NCBI GenBank assembly: GCA_016650115.1
Contig: JAENWI010000018.1
Coordinates: 1 to 14,140 of the forward strand
Direction of reading: 5' to 3'
Length of the DNA stretch: 14,140 nucleotides
Source of the DNA: Peptostreptococcaceae bacterium
GTDB lineage: Bacteria > Bacillota > Clostridia > Peptostreptococcales > Anaerovoracaceae
Shown here: positions 1 through 6,215 of the stretch, one piece after another
Position numbering within the stretch: the first letter of the stretch is position 1
Layout: each line of letters begins with the position of its first letter
The notes under the pieces: generated by a model
Databases searched by the model: none
Seen by the model: the letters and a program-made list of their open reading frames with translations, nothing else
Told to the model about the DNA's origin: nothing
Translations under genes and position numbers: made by a program

Positions 1-240
1 AAGAGAGATGTTGAAAAAATTGAAAAAGTAAGAAACATTCATCATGTTCATTCTTGGATGACAAATGAAAAAACAATATATTTTGAAGCACATATCGAAA
101 TGGAAGATATGAACATATCTGAAGCCGAGAAAATATATGATATAATTGAGCATCTCCTTAAGGTGCATTATGGGATAAGCCATGTGACACTTCAAGTTGA
201 AGTCAATAAATGTGAAGACAAGAGTATTTTTAAAATTTAA
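1..240 (+). CDS. Cation diffusion facilitator (CDF) metal transporter, C-terminal fragment
   Basis: Frame 1 is open from the first base to the TAA at 238-240, so this is the last 79 residues of a gene that begins upstream of the window. The fragment reads IHHVHSW near residues 13-19, followed by a beta-alpha-beta pattern ending in HVTLQVE. This matches the cytosolic C-terminal domain of CDF efflux proteins, where a (V/L)HxLHxW element precedes a ferredoxin-like fold that binds metal and dimerises. Such proteins export Zn(II), Cd(II), Co(II), Fe(II) or Mn(II) in exchange for protons; the metal cannot be told from this part. The six membrane helices lie outside the window. A 103-nt gap separates it from the next gene, so it is probably a separate unit. 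An ATG at 58 exists but is internal to the gene. Confidence 0.8.
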   Translation, partial: KRDVEKIEKVRNIHHVHSWMTNEKTIYFEAHIEMEDMNISEAEKIYDIIEHLLKVHYGISHVTLQVEVNKCEDKSIFKI

Positions 241-343
241 AAGTTGATAGAAAGTTGGTGTGGTTTTTGAATATTGGATTATACATATACACCACAGCGA
301 CGCAGAAAGGTTGCATGCATAATGTAAAGGAGGTAATGCAGGT

Positions 344-1729
344 ATGAAAAAGATGGATTTTGAAATAGTTGTTTTAGGTGGAGGCCCGGCAGGGTATATG
401 GCAGCAATAAGAGCTTCTCAGCTTGGTGCAACTGTTGCCTTGATTGAGGAGAGGGAAATCGGTGGTGTCTGCCTGAACAGAGGGTGCATACCTACAAAGT
501 CACTTCTAAAAACAGGTGAAATAGCCAAGGTTATCAAAAGTTCAAAGGAATATGGTATTGAGAGCAGCATACAAAATATCAATTGGGAAGTTGCAGTAGA
601 ACGAAAAAACCGAGTTGTAAAAAACTTGAATAATGGGCTTGAGCAAATGCTTTTAACGAAAGGAATAACCATTTTAAAAGGTATGGGCATAGTGGAAAAT
701 AAGAACAGACTGATTGTTCGAAATGAAGACAAATCTATTGAAGTGAACTGCAATAAACTTATTCTGGCAACAGGTGCAAAACCTATGTTGCCGAATATCA
801 AGGGCATTGATTTAGAAGGGGTAATCACAAGTAATGAAGCAATCAATCTTAAAAATTTACCAGCCAGCATGATGATTGTCGGTGGTGGTGTCATAGGTCT
901 TGAATTCGCATCCATGTTGAATTCATTAGGGGTGAAGATTACTGTTGTTGAACTTTTGGATGGGATTCTTCCAAATGAGGATGATGAAATAGTGAAAGAA
1001 CTTCAAAAAACACTTAAACGGCAAGGCATATCTTTTAAATTTTCAGCAAAAGTTAATAAAATAGAAAAAACGCATGCAGGTCTTGAAGTGACTTACACAT
1101 CTGATGATAAAATAAATGTGCAAACATGTGATAAAGTTTTGATAGCAGTAGGCAGAAAACTGAACTCGGAACTATTCGAAAATTTATCTTTAGAAATCAA
1201 AAATGGTGCAATTGTCGTGAATGAAAGTATGGAAACAAATCAGAAAGGTGTCTATGCTGCAGGAGATCTCACAGGAGGTAGACTCGTTGCACACCTTGCT
1301 TTTGCCGAGGGTAAAACAGCAGCAGAAAATGCATTGGGTGTCAATTCAAAAGTGAATTATATGGCAGTTCCCACATGTATTTACACGAATCCAGAGGTTG
1401 CATCGGTGGGGTTCACAGAAAATTCAGCAAGACAGGCAGGAATAGATGTAAAAGTTGGCAGATTTAACTTCAGAAACAATGGCCGAGCATTAACGTTAGG
1501 GGAACGAGAAGGTTTTGTGAAGGTTATTGTCGATCAGGAAAATACTATAATCGGCGGTCAAATACTGGAAACCAATGCATCGGAATTGATTTCAGAGATT
1601 ACTTTGGCAATAACATTGAAAGCAAAAGCCGACATACTAGCTAATATGATTCATCCGCACCCAGGGTTGAATGAAGCAATATGGGAAGCCTGTTCAGATG
1701 CAATTGGGTTTCCAATTCATAAATTATAA
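344..1729 (+). CDS. lpdA: Dihydrolipoyl dehydrogenase (stand-alone)
   Basis: A flavoprotein disulfide reductase of 461 residues, which is normal family length. The FAD-binding GGGPAG lies at residues 12-17. The redox-active pair is in GGVCLNRGCIPTKS, with cysteines 43 and 48. The NAD-binding GGGVIGLEFAS lies near 180-190, the second FAD motif GVYAAGD near 302-308, and the C-terminal HPHPGLNE supplies the His439/Glu444 base pair. These residues identify it as dihydrolipoyl dehydrogenase rather than glutathione or mercuric reductase. The enzyme oxidises dihydrolipoyl groups on a carrier protein with NAD+, or runs in reverse. It has no N-terminal lipoyl domain. ATG 344 follows AAAGGAGGT at 326-333. 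No E1/E2 2-oxoacid dehydrogenase genes are nearby. The likely partner is the lipoyl domain encoded at 2466-3323, charged by the ligase at 4171-5163. Confidence 0.95.
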   Translation: MKKMDFEIVVLGGGPAGYMAAIRASQLGATVALIEEREIGGVCLNRGCIPTKSLLKTGEIAKVIKSSKEYGIESSIQNINWEVAVERKNRVVKNLNNGLEQMLLTKGITILKGMGIVENKNRLIVRNEDKSIEVNCNKLILATGAKPMLPNIKGIDLEGVITSNEAINLKNLPASMMIVGGGVIGLEFASMLNSLGVKITVVELLDGILPNEDDEIVKELQKTLKRQGISFKFSAKVNKIEKTHAGLEVTYTSDDKINVQTCDKVLIAVGRKLNSELFENLSLEIKNGAIVVNESMETNQKGVYAAGDLTGGRLVAHLAFAEGKTAAENALGVNSKVNYMAVPTCIYTNPEVASVGFTENSARQAGIDVKVGRFNFRNNGRALTLGEREGFVKVIVDQENTIIGGQILETNASELISEITLAITLKAKADILANMIHPHPGLNEAIWEACSDAIGFPIHKL

Positions 1730-1781
1730 TTATATTTAGTTCTTAAAATTGAATTAATGTATAAAAAAAGGAGTATTAATC

Positions 1782-2162
1782 ATGGAAGAAAAAGAAAAAT
1801 ATGGGTTTATTATGTGTGTATGTACAGGGAAATGCCCGGGATTCCAGGCAATGGATATTTGGGATTTTATTAACCAGGTCAGAGTCGAATTGCCTGTTGA
1901 ATATGGGTTTATCCACCCACAGCTATGTGAAGAAGATGGAGACAGATTTTTGGCTGATTACCTGAAAGCAAACAGAAAAGTCATTATAGGTGCGTGTGCT
2001 CCCAACATGCAAAAAAAAATGTTCAAGCAGGCTTTTAAAGATGCTGGATTAGATGTGGAAAAAGATGCTGTTATGCTCGATATTCGAGATATGACAAATG
2101 AAAAGGCATTTGATGTTATTAAAAATGCAGTAATTGAGCTGGGATTTGAGGAGGAAGAATAA
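1782..2162 (+). CDS. HdrA-like N-terminal Fe-S domain protein
   Basis: A 126-residue protein resembling only the N-terminal domain of heterodisulfide reductase subunit A (HdrA). It begins with a cysteine cluster, CVCTGKC (residues 12-18). It continues with HPQLCEEDGD (Cys49) and IIGACAPNMQKKMF (Cys72), which correspond to the CHCG, MCS and ACSPxxHE elements of HdrA that hold a [4Fe-4S] cluster. The FAD domain and the ferredoxin inserts of full HdrA are absent, so this is a stand-alone electron-transfer module and not a truncated pseudogene: it has a clean start after AAAAAAGGAG, an intact frame and a coupled stop. Its TAA (2160-2162) shares one base with the ATG of the ferredoxin gene, which implies equal expression and a likely complex. 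I infer that it passes electrons between the ferredoxin and a flavoprotein such as the upstream LpdA. Confidence 0.75.
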   Translation: MEEKEKYGFIMCVCTGKCPGFQAMDIWDFINQVRVELPVEYGFIHPQLCEEDGDRFLADYLKANRKVIIGACAPNMQKKMFKQAFKDAGLDVEKDAVMLDIRDMTNEKAFDVIKNAVIELGFEEEE

Positions 2163-2473
2163 TGGATGACTCTAAATTAATGAATGATTCGACTTTTATG
2201 GGTGTTTCTAGAGAAAAAATCGATTGGAGCCCGCGAATTGATTATAATAAATGTAACTATTGTATGGAGTGCGTTGAATTTTGTCCACATAAAGTTTTTG
2301 AAGTACGAGAGAATGAAGAGCAAAAGCTTATTGTGAAAAATCCAAACAACTGTGTTGTCTTTTGTCGAGCATGCAGCAAGACGTGTGGATTAGACGCATT
2401 AGATTTCCCTGACAAAGGGAAAACCACGGCTCACATTAAATTAATTAGAAAGGAAACGGCTAAAAATGAATAA
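2162..2473 (+). CDS. 2[4Fe-4S] ferredoxin-type protein
   Basis: A 103-residue soluble electron carrier. The first cluster motif is CNYCMECVEFCP, with cysteines 31, 34, 37 and 41. The second is CVVFCRACSKTCG, where cysteines 64, 68, 71 and 75 lie in a slightly altered CxxxCxxCxxxC spacing and Gly replaces the usual Pro after the last Cys. About 25 residues precede the first cluster, and a charged tail of about 25 residues follows the second, which is longer than in clostridial-type small ferredoxins. The start ATG overlaps the stop of the HdrA-like gene by one base, and the end overlaps the next gene by 8 nt. It therefore lies inside the lipoyl-carrier operon. It is most likely the electron entry or exit point for the HdrA-like protein. 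Its physiological partner cannot be read from the sequence. Confidence 0.88.
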   Translation: MDDSKLMNDSTFMGVSREKIDWSPRIDYNKCNYCMECVEFCPHKVFEVRENEEQKLIVKNPNNCVVFCRACSKTCGLDALDFPDKGKTTAHIKLIRKETAKNE

Positions 2474-3323
2474 ATCATATGCAGTTCTTCCTTGTAATGG
2501 ACTCGATAAATGCTCCGGCAGTATCTCTAAAGAGGTTGCTGAAATGTTATCAGAAAATGGGGAGAGTGAAATAATCTGCCCTGTTTTCTATCGCATTGCA
2601 GAGACAAGATATAACAAACTGGCTACAGAAAAACCTTTACTGGTTATTGATGGTTGTGCTACTCGGTGTGCTAGCAAACTTGCTGTAGAAAAGAACCTGA
2701 AAATCAGCGAAAAGATAAACATTACCGATGAAGCTAAGCATAACAATATAATACTAGGTAAAAGTTTAAGGCTAAATGAAAATGAACTGAAATTAGCTAA
2801 AATCATTTTTGAAAAACTAACAACTGAAGAAAAATTAGACACAGCAGCAAAAGATATTTTTGATTTTCCGATGGATATAAACTATGAAGTTTATAAGAAG
2901 GATAAATTTGTTTTCAGGGTTCCAACGAATGAAGGGTTTTATTTCAATGAAAATGACGTCTGGGTTTATATAATAGGGAATAAGGCACGGATTGGCGTAA
3001 CCGATTATGTCCAAAAAAGTCTTTCTGATATTATGTATTTTACCCCTGCCTCTATTGGAAATGAAGTTGAGCAATTTGAAGATGCCGGATCAATAGAGTC
3101 GGGCAAGGCAGTTTTTGAGATTATATCACCAGTGAGCGGAAGAATAACGGCAATTAATAATAAAATAATTGAATCCCCAGAATTAATCAATCAGAACCCT
3201 TATGAACAGGGATGGATCATGGAAATGGAACTGTCGGATTTTATCAATGATATGGAGCTTCTCCATGATTTTGAGAGTTATTTCCCTGTACTTAAACGAA
3301 AGGTGGATGAATTTCATGGCTAA
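2466..3323 (+). CDS. DGC zinc-binding domain fused to a GcvH-like lipoyl carrier domain
   Basis: A two-domain protein of 285 residues. Residues 1 to about 120 form a DGC domain (putative zinc-binding family) with cysteines 10, 16, 38, 64 and 68, including LPCNGLDKC, IICPVF and VIDGCATRC. Residues about 138-285 match glycine cleavage H protein along their length. They include VWVYIIGNKARIGVTDYVQ, then IESGKAVFEI with lipoyl-lysine Lys214, then SPVSGRITAIN, and ESPELINQNPYEQGWI. These correspond to the GcvH segments around ESVKA and SPELVNxxPYGxGW. The lipoylation site is intact, so this should be a functional swinging-arm carrier. The gene overlaps its neighbours by 8 nt at each end and sits between lpdA and the lipoate ligase gene. 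With no P- or T-protein gene in the window, glycine cleavage is unlikely. I infer a thiol or sulfur carrier role in which the DGC domain acts on the lipoyl arm. Confidence 0.85.
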   Translation: MNKSYAVLPCNGLDKCSGSISKEVAEMLSENGESEIICPVFYRIAETRYNKLATEKPLLVIDGCATRCASKLAVEKNLKISEKINITDEAKHNNIILGKSLRLNENELKLAKIIFEKLTTEEKLDTAAKDIFDFPMDINYEVYKKDKFVFRVPTNEGFYFNENDVWVYIIGNKARIGVTDYVQKSLSDIMYFTPASIGNEVEQFEDAGSIESGKAVFEIISPVSGRITAINNKIIESPELINQNPYEQGWIMEMELSDFINDMELLHDFESYFPVLKRKVDEFHG

Positions 3324-3726
3324 TATAAAAGTAATCCCTTGCAGTGGAATTGGAAAGGTGTTTGGTCTCATGGCGAGAGAAACCGTGTTACAGGTAACAA
3401 ACAAGTTGTTGAAAGACACCACTGAAACAGTTTGTCTTGCTCATTTGGTAACCGGGGATTACGAAGCAAAAGAAAAGGTTGAGGGATTCACATGCATAAC
3501 GGTGGATGGTTGTCCTGCACTTTGTTCTGCAAAAAGTGTTGAATTGGCTGGTGGAATTGTAAAGAAAAAGTATCGAGTGATTGATGAAATGCGTCAGCAT
3601 AAGGGTATCAATGCTGGAACAGGAACGGAACTGACGGATGATGGCTGGCTGATAGTAGATGAATTTGCTATGAAAATATCCGAAAAAATTGTAGAAATTA
3701 TAGAGGAGGAACAGAAAAATGTCTGA
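3316..3726 (+). CDS. DGC-domain putative zinc-binding protein (paralogue 2)
   Basis: A single-domain protein of 136 residues related to the DGC half of the preceding gene product. It shows IPCSGIGK near the N-terminus (Cys9), VCLAHLV (Cys40) and TVDGCPALCSAKS (Cys66, Cys70), the usual four-cysteine layout of the family. The extra cysteine found in the other two paralogues (position 16) is Val here. The frame is open from an upstream ATG at 3202, but that start would overlap the previous gene by more than 100 nt. ATG 3316 gives a start at the family's conserved N-terminus and an 8-nt overlap, with AAAGGTGG at 3299-3306 as its ribosome binding site. The molecular function of the DGC family is not established. 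Here it is presumably part of the lipoyl-carrier complex. It has no signal peptide or membrane segment, so it should be cytosolic. Confidence 0.78.
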   Translation: MANIKVIPCSGIGKVFGLMARETVLQVTNKLLKDTTETVCLAHLVTGDYEAKEKVEGFTCITVDGCPALCSAKSVELAGGIVKKKYRVIDEMRQHKGINAGTGTELTDDGWLIVDEFAMKISEKIVEIIEEEQKNV

Positions 3727-4123
3727 CAAACAAGTTGGCGTGATTTCATGTAGTGGGGAGGAGTGCTTAGGAGGTACACTTTCAAGGCTTGCGACAAGAA
3801 AAGTTATGGAAAATCTCAGGTCCAAGGAAGTGGTTACGCTTTGTCTGCCACTTTATATTGCTGGCGGTGATGAGGAAAGAGAATTTGCTAGAGAATACCC
3901 AGTTATTTCCGTGGATGGCTGTGACAAATGTTGCGCAAAACGAGCTACAGTTAAATATAGCAATGAAGTGAAAGATTCCATTAATCTTTCGGAAATATTT
4001 AGTCAGGAAATGATGCTTGCCAATATAGTTTCCGGCAGAGATTTAAAGGAAGAACATTATGAAATGGCGGATCAGGTAGCGGATGAAATCTGTCGCAAAG
4101 TGGATCAAATATTGGCTGAATAG
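3719..4123 (+). CDS. DGC-domain putative zinc-binding protein (paralogue 3)
   Basis: The third DGC protein in tandem, 134 residues and cytosolic. Conserved cysteines are Cys11 and Cys16 in ISCSGEECLGG, Cys42 in TLCLPLYIAGG, and Cys68, Cys71 and Cys72 in SVDGCDKCCAKRA. The CLPLY element and the DGCxxCC element are those of the canonical DGC domain, so this copy is nearest the family consensus of the three. It starts at ATG 3719, which overlaps the upstream gene by 8 nt, behind a strong GAGGAGGA at about 3702-3709. The similarity to the DGC domain of the fusion protein and to paralogue 2 suggests local duplication followed by divergence. The role is unknown. Binding a metal or handling a persulfide through the cysteine set is plausible but not shown. 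Confidence 0.82.
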   Translation: MSDKQVGVISCSGEECLGGTLSRLATRKVMENLRSKEVVTLCLPLYIAGGDEEREFAREYPVISVDGCDKCCAKRATVKYSNEVKDSINLSEIFSQEMMLANIVSGRDLKEEHYEMADQVADEICRKVDQILAE

Positions 4124-4155
4124 AATTGATTTTTTAAAAAATAAGCGTTTGCGTC

Positions 4156-4163
4156 GAGAAAGG
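4156..4163 (+). promoter_or_regulatory. Ribosome binding site deciding the TTG start of the lipoate ligase
   Basis: GAGAAAGG lies 8 nt before the TTG at 4171. In this frame an in-frame TAA at 4135-4137 and the absence of any ATG or GTG codon between it and 4171 leave TTG as the first usable start. The resulting N-terminus matches that expected for lipoate ligases. Confidence 0.55.
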
Positions 4164-4170
4164 TATAAAT

Positions 4171-5163
4171 TTGATTAATATAATAAATAATTCAAAAGAC
4201 TCCTATTTTAATCTGGCACTTGAAGAATATTTTCTTAAAATTAAAGATTTAAAAGAAGATTTGATCATTCTTTGGCAAAATGATCCGACAATAGTAATTG
4301 GAAAGAATCAAAACACTTATGAAGAGCTAAACATCGATTATGTTGAAAGGAATCATATAAATGTAGTCAGGCGGCTGTCGGGCGGAGGTGCTGTATACCA
4401 CGATTCTGGGAATCTCAATTACACAATAATTAAAAATGACGGAAATTTATATAAAAATGATTTTCGTTTTTTCGCTTTGCCTGTCGTTTCATGTTTGAAA
4501 AAACTTAGGATAGAGGCAACCTTTAATGGAAGAAATGATATTTTAATAGAAGGAAAAAAGTTTTCTGGCAACGCACAATATTTTTACAATAATAAAGTGC
4601 TTCATCACGGGACACTATTGTTTTCATCTGATTTGTCAATCTTGGCAAAAGCACTTCATGTTAAAGAAGAAAAGCTGGAATCAAAGGGAATAAAATCTGT
4701 AAAAAGCAGAGTTACAAATATTGCAGATTATTTAAAGAAAGAGATTACTTTAAATAATTTCCAGGAAAGCTTAATCATTAGTATGTTTGAAGAAAATGAA
4801 GCAGCTATTAAAAATTATAACCTGACTGATGATGATATTTTATTAATAACGCAGCTTAGGGACAGCAAGTATAGCACATGGGAATGGAACTTTGGAGAGT
4901 CACCTAAAATGACTTATCAGAAGCAAATCAGAACTAATGCAGGCAGCCTGACTCTAACTATGGAAATCAAAAATGGCTATATTGAAAAAATTAGAATTCA
5001 AGGCGATTTTTTCGAGGTGAAGCCTGTTGAAGAATTAGAAAATATTTTTATGAATAAAAAATATGAAAATGCAGAAATTGAAACATTGTTATATCATATA
5101 AATGTATCAGACTATATTTATTTGCTAAGTAATGATGATTTTAAAATGCTGCTTTTTAATTAG
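4171..5163 (+). CDS. lplA: Lipoate-protein ligase A
   Basis: A 330-residue enzyme, close to the 338 residues of E. coli LplA. It activates lipoate with ATP to lipoyl-AMP and transfers it to a specific lysine of a carrier protein. Conserved elements are NLALEEYFL near residues 14-22, the nucleotide/lipoate-binding RRLSGGGAVYHD at 67-78, NLNYTII at 81-87, and GRNDILIEGKKFSGNAQ at 120-136, which contains the catalytic lysine. HHGTLLFSSDL (145-155) and SRVTNI (179-184) follow. Residues about 245-330 look like the C-terminal accessory domain, so this is the full-length bacterial type. It starts with TTG. It lies 47 nt after the DGC gene and probably belongs to the same transcript. The obvious local substrate is Lys214 of the H-like domain encoded at 2466-3323. 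A dedicated ligase next to a dedicated carrier is a known feature of specialised lipoyl systems. Confidence 0.93.
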   Translation: MINIINNSKDSYFNLALEEYFLKIKDLKEDLIILWQNDPTIVIGKNQNTYEELNIDYVERNHINVVRRLSGGGAVYHDSGNLNYTIIKNDGNLYKNDFRFFALPVVSCLKKLRIEATFNGRNDILIEGKKFSGNAQYFYNNKVLHHGTLLFSSDLSILAKALHVKEEKLESKGIKSVKSRVTNIADYLKKEITLNNFQESLIISMFEENEAAIKNYNLTDDDILLITQLRDSKYSTWEWNFGESPKMTYQKQIRTNAGSLTLTMEIKNGYIEKIRIQGDFFEVKPVEELENIFMNKKYENAEIETLLYHINVSDYIYLLSNDDFKMLLFN

Positions 5164-5404
5164 GAAATGGATCAATGAACAAATGCATATCATATTATGT
5201 CAGTTTATAGGAGAAATAAGTGTAAAATCTCTTAAATTAAACTAACAATAGAATGTTTTTTGAAATATAGTATAATTATGATAAGTTGAGTATATGTGAT
5301 AATGTTACAGTGCTAATTATGAATTTAATGTAATATAAAAATGTTGGTAAAATGAATTAATATAAATGGATTAATAGAATTCGAGATGAAGGGATTTAGT
5401 ATAT
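5164..5404 (+). other. AT-rich intergenic region ahead of the methyltransferase/RiPP genes
   Basis: A 241-nt stretch with no gene I can support. It contains a good -10 hexamer, TATAAT, at 5271-5276, but no convincing -35 17 bp upstream. If used, it would give an untranslated leader of about 120 nt. Near the gene there is a GAAGGG ribosome binding site at 5388-5393. I see no strong hairpin terminator after lplA and no recognisable riboswitch or operator palindrome. The sequence is mostly A/T runs. Confidence 0.5.
5271..5276 (+). promoter_or_regulatory. Possible -10 box for the methyltransferase/RiPP operon
   Basis: A perfect TATAAT in the intergenic region. The hexamers 16-17 bp upstream (around 5248-5254) match TTGACA poorly and there is no extended TGn, so a regulator or an alternative start site may be needed. 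It is the only plausible promoter seen between lplA and the methyltransferase gene. Confidence 0.3.
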
Positions 5405-6040
5405 ATGAATAGTATAGACAGCTTACACGAAAAAATTATATCACGGTATGAAAACGAAAGTTCACAGAATTGCTCTCTAAGTTGTGGCAGCACACTGGAT
5501 GAACTGAATATAAAACAGGGAGAATACATTCTGGATCTTGGCTGTGGAAGGGGCACTGATACTATTCATGCAGCAAAATCCGCAGGAAAAGGCGGTGCTG
5601 CGGTTGGTCTCGACCTTACTGAAGCCATGATAGAAATAGCAAAGTCGAATGCAGCGAAAGAAAAAGTGAATAATGCAATATTTGTTAAGGGAGAAATTGA
5701 AAACCTGCCTTTTCCTGATGAATATTTTAATTGCGTAACAAGTAATTGCGTTATTAACCATGCAAAGGATAAGGTGAAGGTTTACCAGGAAATATTTCGA
5801 GTGTTAAAACCTGGCGGGAGATTTGTTGTGGCTGACGCCGTTTCAAAAGAGTCCCTCCCAACGGAGGTGAAAAATGATCCGGAAGCCTGGGCTCAATGCT
5901 TTGGAGGTGCTGTAACTGAAAAAGAATATTTCGACAGTATTATTCTGGCAGGCTTCCAGTATGTTGATATTCTGAATAGTAGAGAATATAAGAAAAATGG
6001 ATATGATTTTACCAGCTTAACAATTAAAGCTGTAAAATAG
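5405..6040 (+). CDS. ArsM-like SAM-dependent methyltransferase
   Basis: A class I methyltransferase of 211 residues. The SAM-binding motif I is YILDLGCGRGTD (41-52). Then come the acidic VGLDLTEAMIEIA (67-79), GEIENLPFPDEYF (96-108), SNCVINHAKDKVKVYQEI (113-130) and VLKPGGRFVVAD (133-144). The SNCVIN and VLKPGGR blocks and WAQCFGGAV (Cys165) follow the pattern of arsenite methyltransferase ArsM, in which equivalent cysteines bind As(III). Cys23 and Cys27 (NCSLSCGS) sit where ArsM has its CCG-type cysteines. The protein is shorter than typical ArsM (about 240-380 residues) and lacks the C-terminal part with a further conserved Cys. It lies 25 nt before a cysteine-rich peptide gene and its maturase. 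The substrate could therefore be arsenic, another thiophilic element, or the peptide itself. The ArsM-like fold is clear; the substrate is open. Confidence 0.8.
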   Translation: MNSIDSLHEKIISRYENESSQNCSLSCGSTLDELNIKQGEYILDLGCGRGTDTIHAAKSAGKGGAAVGLDLTEAMIEIAKSNAAKEKVNNAIFVKGEIENLPFPDEYFNCVTSNCVINHAKDKVKVYQEIFRVLKPGGRFVVADAVSKESLPTEVKNDPEAWAQCFGGAVTEKEYFDSIILAGFQYVDILNSREYKKNGYDFTSLTIKAVK

Positions 6041-6065
6041 AATAAATACTTTAGGAGGTAATTTT

Positions 6066-6170
6066 ATGAAAAAAGTCACTACAAAGGCAGTCGTGAAAAA
6101 TTGCTCATGTTTTACAACAGCTCAATGTTGTTCAAAAGCATCAAAAGTTGTCGCAGGTTGCCACAACTAA
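6066..6170 (+). CDS. Cysteine-rich RiPP precursor peptide candidate (34 aa)
   Basis: A very short gene with every sign of being real. ATG 6066 lies 5 nt after a strong AGGAGGT at 6053-6059, and TAA is at 6168-6170. The peptide has 34 residues. A basic start (MKKVTTKAVVKN, residues 1-12) is followed by a core-like segment with five cysteines at 13, 15, 21, 22 and 32, in the pattern CxC-x5-CC-x9-C, rich in Ser, Thr and Ala. It lacks a hydrophobic signal peptide. It sits between a methyltransferase gene and a radical SAM/SPASM maturase gene, and is separated from the latter by a hairpin. This is the standard layout of Cys-rich radical-SAM RiPPs such as the SCIFF, CLI_3235 and Clo7bot types. The sequence does not look like SCIFF, and I do not recognise it as a named family. 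Likely modifications are Cys-derived thioether crosslinks. Confidence 0.75.
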   Translation: MKKVTTKAVVKNCSCFTTAQCCSKASKVVAGCHN

Positions 6171-6175
6171 TGACA

Positions 6176-6201
6176 AAGAGGCAACCTTCGGGTTGCCTCT
6201 T
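6176..6201 (+). terminator. 11-bp hairpin with C(UUCG)G tetraloop between precursor and maturase
   Basis: AAGAGGCAACC (6176-6186) and GGTTGCCTCTT (6191-6201) pair perfectly around the loop TTCG (6187-6190). The loop is closed by a C-G pair, the exceptionally stable cUUCGg class. Only a weak T-rich stretch (TTAATCTAATT) follows, so complete termination is unlikely. It more probably attenuates transcription or protects the 3' end of the precursor mRNA, so that the peptide is made in excess over the maturase. Confidence 0.75.
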
Positions 6202-6210
6202 AATCTAATT

Positions 6211-6215
6211 GGAGG
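6211..6215 (+). promoter_or_regulatory. Ribosome binding site fixing the radical SAM start at 6221
   Basis: GGAGG followed by five A residues precedes ATG 6221. The frame also contains a TTG at 6209, but that codon overlaps this ribosome binding site and has none of its own, so ATG 6221 is chosen. Confidence 0.8.

Noticed and set aside
241..343. Promoter for the lipoyl operon between the transporter and lpdA
   Set aside because: Several TTGAAT/TATACA-like pairs are present but their spacing is 13 or 19 bp, so none is good enough to call.
418..915. Open frame of 165 codons on the minus strand inside lpdA
   Set aside because: It lies opposite a fully conserved enzyme gene, shows no recognisable motif, and is a shadow of the coding frame.
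3202..3315. N-terminal extension of the second DGC gene from an ATG at 3202
   Set aside because: It would overlap the H-like domain by over 100 nt and adds a Trp/Met-rich segment unlike the family. ATG 3316 has a ribosome binding site and matches the domain start.
2466..3323. Reading the lipoyl domain as part of the glycine cleavage system
   Set aside because: There are no P- or T-protein genes in the window, the protein is fused to a DGC domain, and its neighbours are HdrA-like, ferredoxin and DGC genes.
3388..3825. Minus-strand frame of 145 codons across two DGC genes
   Set aside because: It is antisense to well-conserved genes and its Phe/Cys-rich product looks like noise.
4124..4142. 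TTTTTTAAAAAA palindrome after the third DGC gene as a terminator
   Set aside because: The stem contains only A-T pairs and has no loop or GC core, so it would not terminate transcription.
6066..6170. Naming the small peptide as SCIFF
   Set aside because: It has five cysteines in 34 residues with different spacing, whereas SCIFF peptides have six within 45, and its maturase has an additional DUF5714 domain.
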